Source: CALKJP01 sp046299555
GTDB taxonomy: Bacteria > Bacteroidota > Bacteroidia > JACCXN01
Direction of reading: 5' to 3'
Length of the DNA stretch: 64,000 bases
Assembly (NCBI GenBank): GCA_046299555.1
Contig: JBKBHS010000001.1
Coordinates: 1,364,001 to 1,428,000 of the forward strand
The notes below the pieces were generated by a model. It searched no databases. It was given only the letters and a program-made list of their open reading frames with translations, and was not told where the DNA came from. The position numbers and the translations under genes are program-made. Shown here in pieces: positions 60,658 through 64,000 of the stretch (positions are counted from its first letter, which is position 1; each line of letters begins with the position of its first letter).

Positions 60658-61156
60658 GAACAGAATTGTCAATTTTAAAGTTATGTCTTCTTGCAAAATT
60701 CTTTTGTTCTCTTTCAAAAGCCTCCATTACATCTCCTTCTTCTTTATAAGATTCTCTTAATAAAAAATCTATAAAAGCTTCAGCTTCTACGCTAAGTGTA
60801 TCAGAAGAAGTAATTAATAATAATATTTTTTGATAGTCTTCGGTAATAATTCTATTATAAAATTTATGTACCTCAATGGCTTTTTGTTTTAACGAATCTC
60901 CATCTAAATATGCCGGTAATTTTTCTAATGCATTTAAACTTGAATCTGAAAAAGTTTTCATCTCGTTGTACATTTCTTCTAATGGCGCTTCTTCATCGTA
61001 AATAGCCATTTCAAATTCAATCATTCTATCAATAACAGGGTCGAAACTTTTTATGAGTGTATCATTAAAGGCAACTGCTTCATTTAATTGTTTAGTGTTA
61101 CACGAAGTAATTACTATCAAAGTAATGATGGAACACAAAAGAAATTTTTTCTTCAT
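60629..61156 (-). CDS. Helical lipoprotein of unknown function
   Basis: The 175-residue protein has a lipoprotein signal (lipobox VITSC) and is all-helical afterwards, rich in Glu, Asp and Leu, as a four-helix bundle. It resembles uncharacterised envelope lipoproteins (LIC11966-type) by look only. It lies downstream of the WD40 gene at 24 bases, on the same strand. Its 3' end overlaps tag. Confidence 0.7.
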   Translation of the reverse strand: MKKKFLLCSIITLIVITSCNTKQLNEAVAFNDTLIKSFDPVIDRMIEFEMAIYDEEAPLEEMYNEMKTFSDSSLNALEKLPAYLDGDSLKQKAIEVHKFYNRIITEDYQKILLLITSSDTLSVEAEAFIDFLLRESYKEEGDVMEAFEREQKNFARRHNFKIDNSVPTKQQPFLK

Positions 61157-61180
61157 GATTAAAAAAATAAAAATGTGAAG

Positions 61181-62095
61181 TTATGAAATATTTATTTCCC
61201 AAATAATAATTGTTTTATCATCTCCTGTTGAAACAAGATAGTTATGGTAATTCGACCAAAATATTCTATTTACAGAATTTACATGTCCTCCATAGTTTTT
61301 AGTATCTAGTTTGGCTAATACTTCAATTTTTTCTGCATCCCAAATTTTTATGCTTTTATCTCTGCTGGCTGTTGCAAAAATATTTTCTGTTGGATGAAAG
61401 CTAATGCCATATAATGCAAAATTATGTGCAGGTAGTGATTTAGTTAAACCAAAATTTTCAGTATCCCAAATGTTTAAAAAAGCATCTTTTCCTCCGCTCA
61501 ATAAATACTTGTTTTGGGGATGAAAGCACACGCAATTAACCGACATGTTGTGTGCATAAATTTTTCGAGTTTCTTTAAAGTTTTCTGTTTCATATAATCT
61601 TATGGTACAATCGCCAACAGCTGCTGCCATTGTTTTTTTATCGGGTGATAAAGCAATGTTTCTTACTTTAAAATTACTGACATGAATTATTTTTTTGCAA
61701 GTAAAATCATCAAGTGAGTTTATCGAAATTAAACCATCGCTGCCCGCAGTAATAAAACAATTTAAGTTTAAATCGTAAATAATATCAAAAACAGGAGCAC
61801 TATGATTTTGTATTAATTTCAGTTCTTTTTTTTCTTTAATACTGATGATATGAATACCTCCATTTCCATTTCCTGCTAATAAAATATCTTTTTCAGGAAT
61901 GTATTGTAAACTATAGATAGGAGCATCTGTTTTAATTGAAAATGGTTGCGATTCACTTTTATTAAAATCCCATTCAGCTATAAAACAATCACTGCTTCCG
62001 CTAAAAAATAAATTTTCTTTTCGCCCTTTACTTAATGCATATACCGAGCCGGAATGACCTGATAGTTGTGCTTTTTTTATAACATTAACTTTCAT
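61181..62095 (-). CDS. WD40-repeat protein
   Basis: The 304-residue protein consists of about seven WD40 repeats that would close one propeller. Each has a GH and a WD-like dipeptide, for example SGHSGSVYALSKG, YLLSGGKDAFLNIWD, FATASRDKSIKIWD and YLVSTGDDKTIIIWE. There is no signal peptide, so it is a cytoplasmic scaffold. It overlaps the DUF3817 gene by 11 bases. Confidence 0.87.
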   Translation of the reverse strand: MKVNVIKKAQLSGHSGSVYALSKGRKENLFFSGSSDCFIAEWDFNKSESQPFSIKTDAPIYSLQYIPEKDILLAGNGNGGIHIISIKEKKELKLIQNHSAPVFDIIYDLNLNCFITAGSDGLISINSLDDFTCKKIIHVSNFKVRNIALSPDKKTMAAAVGDCTIRLYETENFKETRKIYAHNMSVNCVCFHPQNKYLLSGGKDAFLNIWDTENFGLTKSLPAHNFALYGISFHPTENIFATASRDKSIKIWDAEKIEVLAKLDTKNYGGHVNSVNRIFWSNYHNYLVSTGDDKTIIIWEINIS

Positions 62096-62405
62096 GCTTT
62101 TCTTCTTCGGGTTTTAAAAGTTTAGCATCCAGCACAAATGTTCCAAAGGGTAGGAGAGAAGCGATAAAGGCTCCAACTATTTTTAAAAAATTCCATTTTA
62201 ATGGAATTGCATTTTGAATTAATGCAAGTTGATAAAGTACAAAAAATAAACCATGTATCCAACCGGTAAATTTAACAGCTTCTGGAATATTAAAGCTATA
62301 TTTTAATGGCATAGCAATAAATAGTAGAAGGATATATGATAAGCCTTCGATAAAAGCAATTAAACGAAATCGCCCAATGGCAGTGCTAAGTTTAAATTTA
62401 AGCAT
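62085..62405 (-). CDS. DUF3817 membrane protein
   Basis: The 106-residue protein has three hydrophobic helices and the DUF3817 pattern (GRFRLIAFIEGLSYILLLFI, GWIHGLFFVLYQLALI, FLPFGTFVLDAKLL-type end). Function unknown. It overlaps the WD40 gene and may be the first gene of that unit. Confidence 0.87.
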   Translation of the reverse strand: MLKFKLSTAIGRFRLIAFIEGLSYILLLFIAMPLKYSFNIPEAVKFTGWIHGLFFVLYQLALIQNAIPLKWNFLKIVGAFIASLLPFGTFVLDAKLLKPEEEKHES

Positions 62406-62472
62406 GTTTAAATTTTGTGGTAAAATTATAAAAGCTTTAGTTTAAAAAATTGGATGAATATTTTATTTAACA

Positions 62473-63096
62473 TCATTTAAATGAATTACCGGTATATTTT
62501 TTTGTCCAAAACATCATTAAAGGAACAAGCAAAATAGTAGGTGCTAACCAAATGAGCCATCCCGGCTGAAAGCTCTTTACATTAACTACTAAAAATGCAG
62601 TAAGTGTAGCTATATATGCGCCCATCATCATACCAATATGTTGCCTTAGCCAAAGTTTTTTCGATACTTCTTGTTTTTTTAATGTTGCAACATAGAGTTT
62701 AATTTGTCCGATACATAACATAACGGATATTCCACCAAAAACCATTAAAACCGGCATAAAAGATATTAGCATAAATATGCTATTAATACAAGCTATCAAA
62801 AGCATAGCTTTATCGATATTTTTATAATTAAGTGATTTGTTTATGATGGCTCTAAATCCAAAATAATTTTGAAATAAAGCAAAAATTCCAATCATTAAAA
62901 GGAATGGAATGTTTTTTAAAATAGATATGCTAATGGCAGAAAAGCAAACCAAAAGCATACTGTAAAAAAACACTTTTCCTGATGTACGATGTGTACTTTT
63001 TCCTTTTTTGGAAAGCATAGCAATGCTTCCGCCTATAAGGGCTAAACCACCGGTTATGATGTGTATATAAAGTAATATTTTATACAACAATTCCAT
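62473..63096 (-). CDS. DUF2306-like membrane protein
   Basis: The 207-residue protein has six to seven hydrophobic helices. The first, LYIHIITGGLALIGGSIAMLSKKG followed by HRTSGKVFF, fits the DUF2306-like group where His residues face the membrane core. Function unknown. Its ATG overlaps the stop codon of the MFS gene (TAATG), which suggests translational coupling. Confidence 0.7.
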   Translation of the reverse strand: MELLYKILLYIHIITGGLALIGGSIAMLSKKGKSTHRTSGKVFFYSMLLVCFSAISISILKNIPFLLMIGIFALFQNYFGFRAIINKSLNYKNIDKAMLLIACINSIFMLISFMPVLMVFGGISVMLCIGQIKLYVATLKKQEVSKKLWLRQHIGMMMGAYIATLTAFLVVNVKSFQPGWLIWLAPTILLVPLMMFWTKKYTGNSFK

Positions 63097-64000
63097 TAGT
63101 GGGTGGATGTTTGTGAATCATAATCAATTCCTTGTTTTTTAAGTATACCTCTAACGCTCCAACCATAGTAAGCCAAATAAATAAATCCGATTAAAGGAAC
63201 AATATAGGAAATATGAATATTTAACTTGTCCGCTATAAAACCTTGCAATGGCGGAATAATGGCTCCGCCTAAAATCATCATAATTAATAATGCAGAACCT
63301 TGGTTGGTATATTTTCCCAATCCGGCAATAGATAAAGAGAAAATACATGGCCACATAATTGAACAAAATAATCCACCACTTAAAAAACAATATAATGCTG
63401 TTTCACCGCTTGTAAATAGCCCAATTGTCATCATAATTACAGCCATTATGCTAAATAACATAAGTGTGCGTGCCGGTTTTTCTTTGCCTAAAAAGAATCC
63501 AACAATTAATAAAATTACCAGTGGCAAGTAGTCTATAAATGCATCAATAGGACTTCCTTTTATATAATTTACCAATGTTAAAACAGCATATGCAAGCAAA
63601 GGAAGAATTACCATCATAGCATTTTTCAAACCACCTTTAAAATTAAAAACGGTTATGGCACCTGCCCATCTTCCAATCATTAATCCTCCCCAGTATAAAG
63701 AAATAAAATGTACTGTTTGTTCCGGTTGTAAACCTAATATGTAATCTTGTTTCATCAACTCCGGTAAATTACTTTGAATGGTAACTTCTACACCTACATA
63801 TACAAATATGGCAATCATACCTAAAACGAGCTGAGGGTATTTTAGTGCCCCCATATTTTTTTCTATATTTTCGTTATTGGTTATTGCCGGAAGCTTTGAA
63901 ATACCTAGTATTCCGGCAAATACTAAAAATGCAATGGCTAATATAAAATAAGGAGTTTTTACGGCTTCAATTTGTGCTGTATCGCTTGCTCCATCAATGT
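63096..64000 (-). CDS. MFS sugar transporter, FucP type (5' part outside window)
   Basis: The frame stays open to the right edge of the window. An internal ATG at 63854 is not the start: the codons before it read IDGASDTAQIEAVKTPYFIL and a membrane helix, as in the centre of FucP/GluP sugar:proton symporters. The visible part of about 300 residues covers the C-terminal half, about six helices with YWGGLMIGRWAGA. The sugar cannot be identified without the N-terminal half. It is coupled to the DUF2306-like gene by a 1-base overlap. Confidence 0.82.
   Translation of the reverse strand, partial: IDGASDTAQIEAVKTPYFILAIAFLVFAGILGISKLPAITNNENIEKNMGALKYPQLVLGMIAIFVYVGVEVTIQSNLPELMKQDYILGLQPEQTVHFISLYWGGLMIGRWAGAITVFNFKGGLKNAMMVILPLLAYAVLTLVNYIKGSPIDAFIDYLPLVILLIVGFFLGKEKPARTLMLFSIMAVIMMTIGLFTSGETALYCFLSGGLFCSIMWPCIFSLSIAGLGKYTNQGSALLIMMILGGAIIPPLQGFIADKLNIHISYIVPLIGFIYLAYYGWSVRGILKKQGIDYDSQTSTH

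Noticed and set aside
63096..63854. Complete transporter starting at the ATG 63854
   Set aside because: The frame continues upstream to the window edge with conserved FucP-type sequence, so that ATG is internal.
1..64000. tRNA, rRNA, CRISPR array, insertion sequence or prophage
   Set aside because: I looked for cloverleaf-like and repeat-spacer patterns and for transposase or integrase motifs in the proteins and found none.

Overview
The window comes from a low-GC member of the Bacteroidota. The evidence is: several secreted proteins with C-terminal type IX secretion (T9SS) sorting domains, a 1853-residue gliding-motility-type (T9SS type B) surface protein, DUF4397, DUF5683 and GWxTD families, a split YeeE/YedE pair, the short PurL form, and promoters with the Bacteroidota TAnnTTTG -7 element instead of the usual sigma-70 -10 box. 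Gene density is high; no stretch over 300 bases lacks a gene. I saw no rRNA, tRNA, CRISPR array or transposase. Statements about families come from recall of motifs and architecture; no search was run.

Layout. 1-1890: a degenerate locus of small lipoprotein genes interleaved with a truncated glycoside hydrolase 16 fragment; a 104-base stretch at the window edge recurs 1172 bases later. 1968-3678: SOS-type polymerase pair umuD-umuC with its own promoter. 3819-9959 (minus): a seven-gene sulfur operon, in order of transcription secreted rhodanese, membrane-anchored TsdA-like dihaem cytochrome c, SoxB-like Tat protein, DsrE-like protein, outer-membrane porin and two half-size YeeE/YedE transporters, closed by a terminator. 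10147-17711: glycosyltransferase, purL, gatB, small unknowns and a CoA-type Nudix hydrolase. 17797-20196: secreted DUF4397 repeat protein. 20449-28122: Na/Pi cotransporter, ferredoxin, LuxC-type acyl-CoA reductase, acyl-CoA synthetase and a large metzincin.

28184-29897 (minus): a second sulfur operon with three rhodaneses, thioredoxin, DUF6132 and DUF2892 membrane proteins, followed by a divergent Tat-type pirin. 31200-41046: FMN reductase, UPF0173 hydrolase, then a tight plus-strand run parA-parB-DUF5683-dapB-rmuC-GWxTD-rlmB-GT39. 41051-64000: peptide-binding lipoprotein, paralogous T9SS cargo genes, SSS symporter, the giant surface protein, ClC channel, secreted esterase, tag, WD40 protein, DUF3817 protein and a FucP-type MFS transporter running off the right edge.

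The most interesting result is regulatory. The two sulfur operons, 18 kb apart, carry almost the same 16-base CRP/FNR-like palindrome (TGTGATACTTGTTACA and GGTGATAATTGTTACA when written on opposite strands), placed 21 or 22 bases upstream of a TAnnTTTG box that continues into GCAT. This puts both palindromes about 41 bases before the presumed transcription start, the classical class II activator position. I infer that one regulator switches on both operons. They may form a single thiosulfate/sulfane-sulfur handling system in which SoxB and the cytochrome act without SoxYZ, SoxAX or SoxCD in this window and YeeE/YedE halves, rhodaneses, DsrE and thioredoxin carry the sulfur inward.
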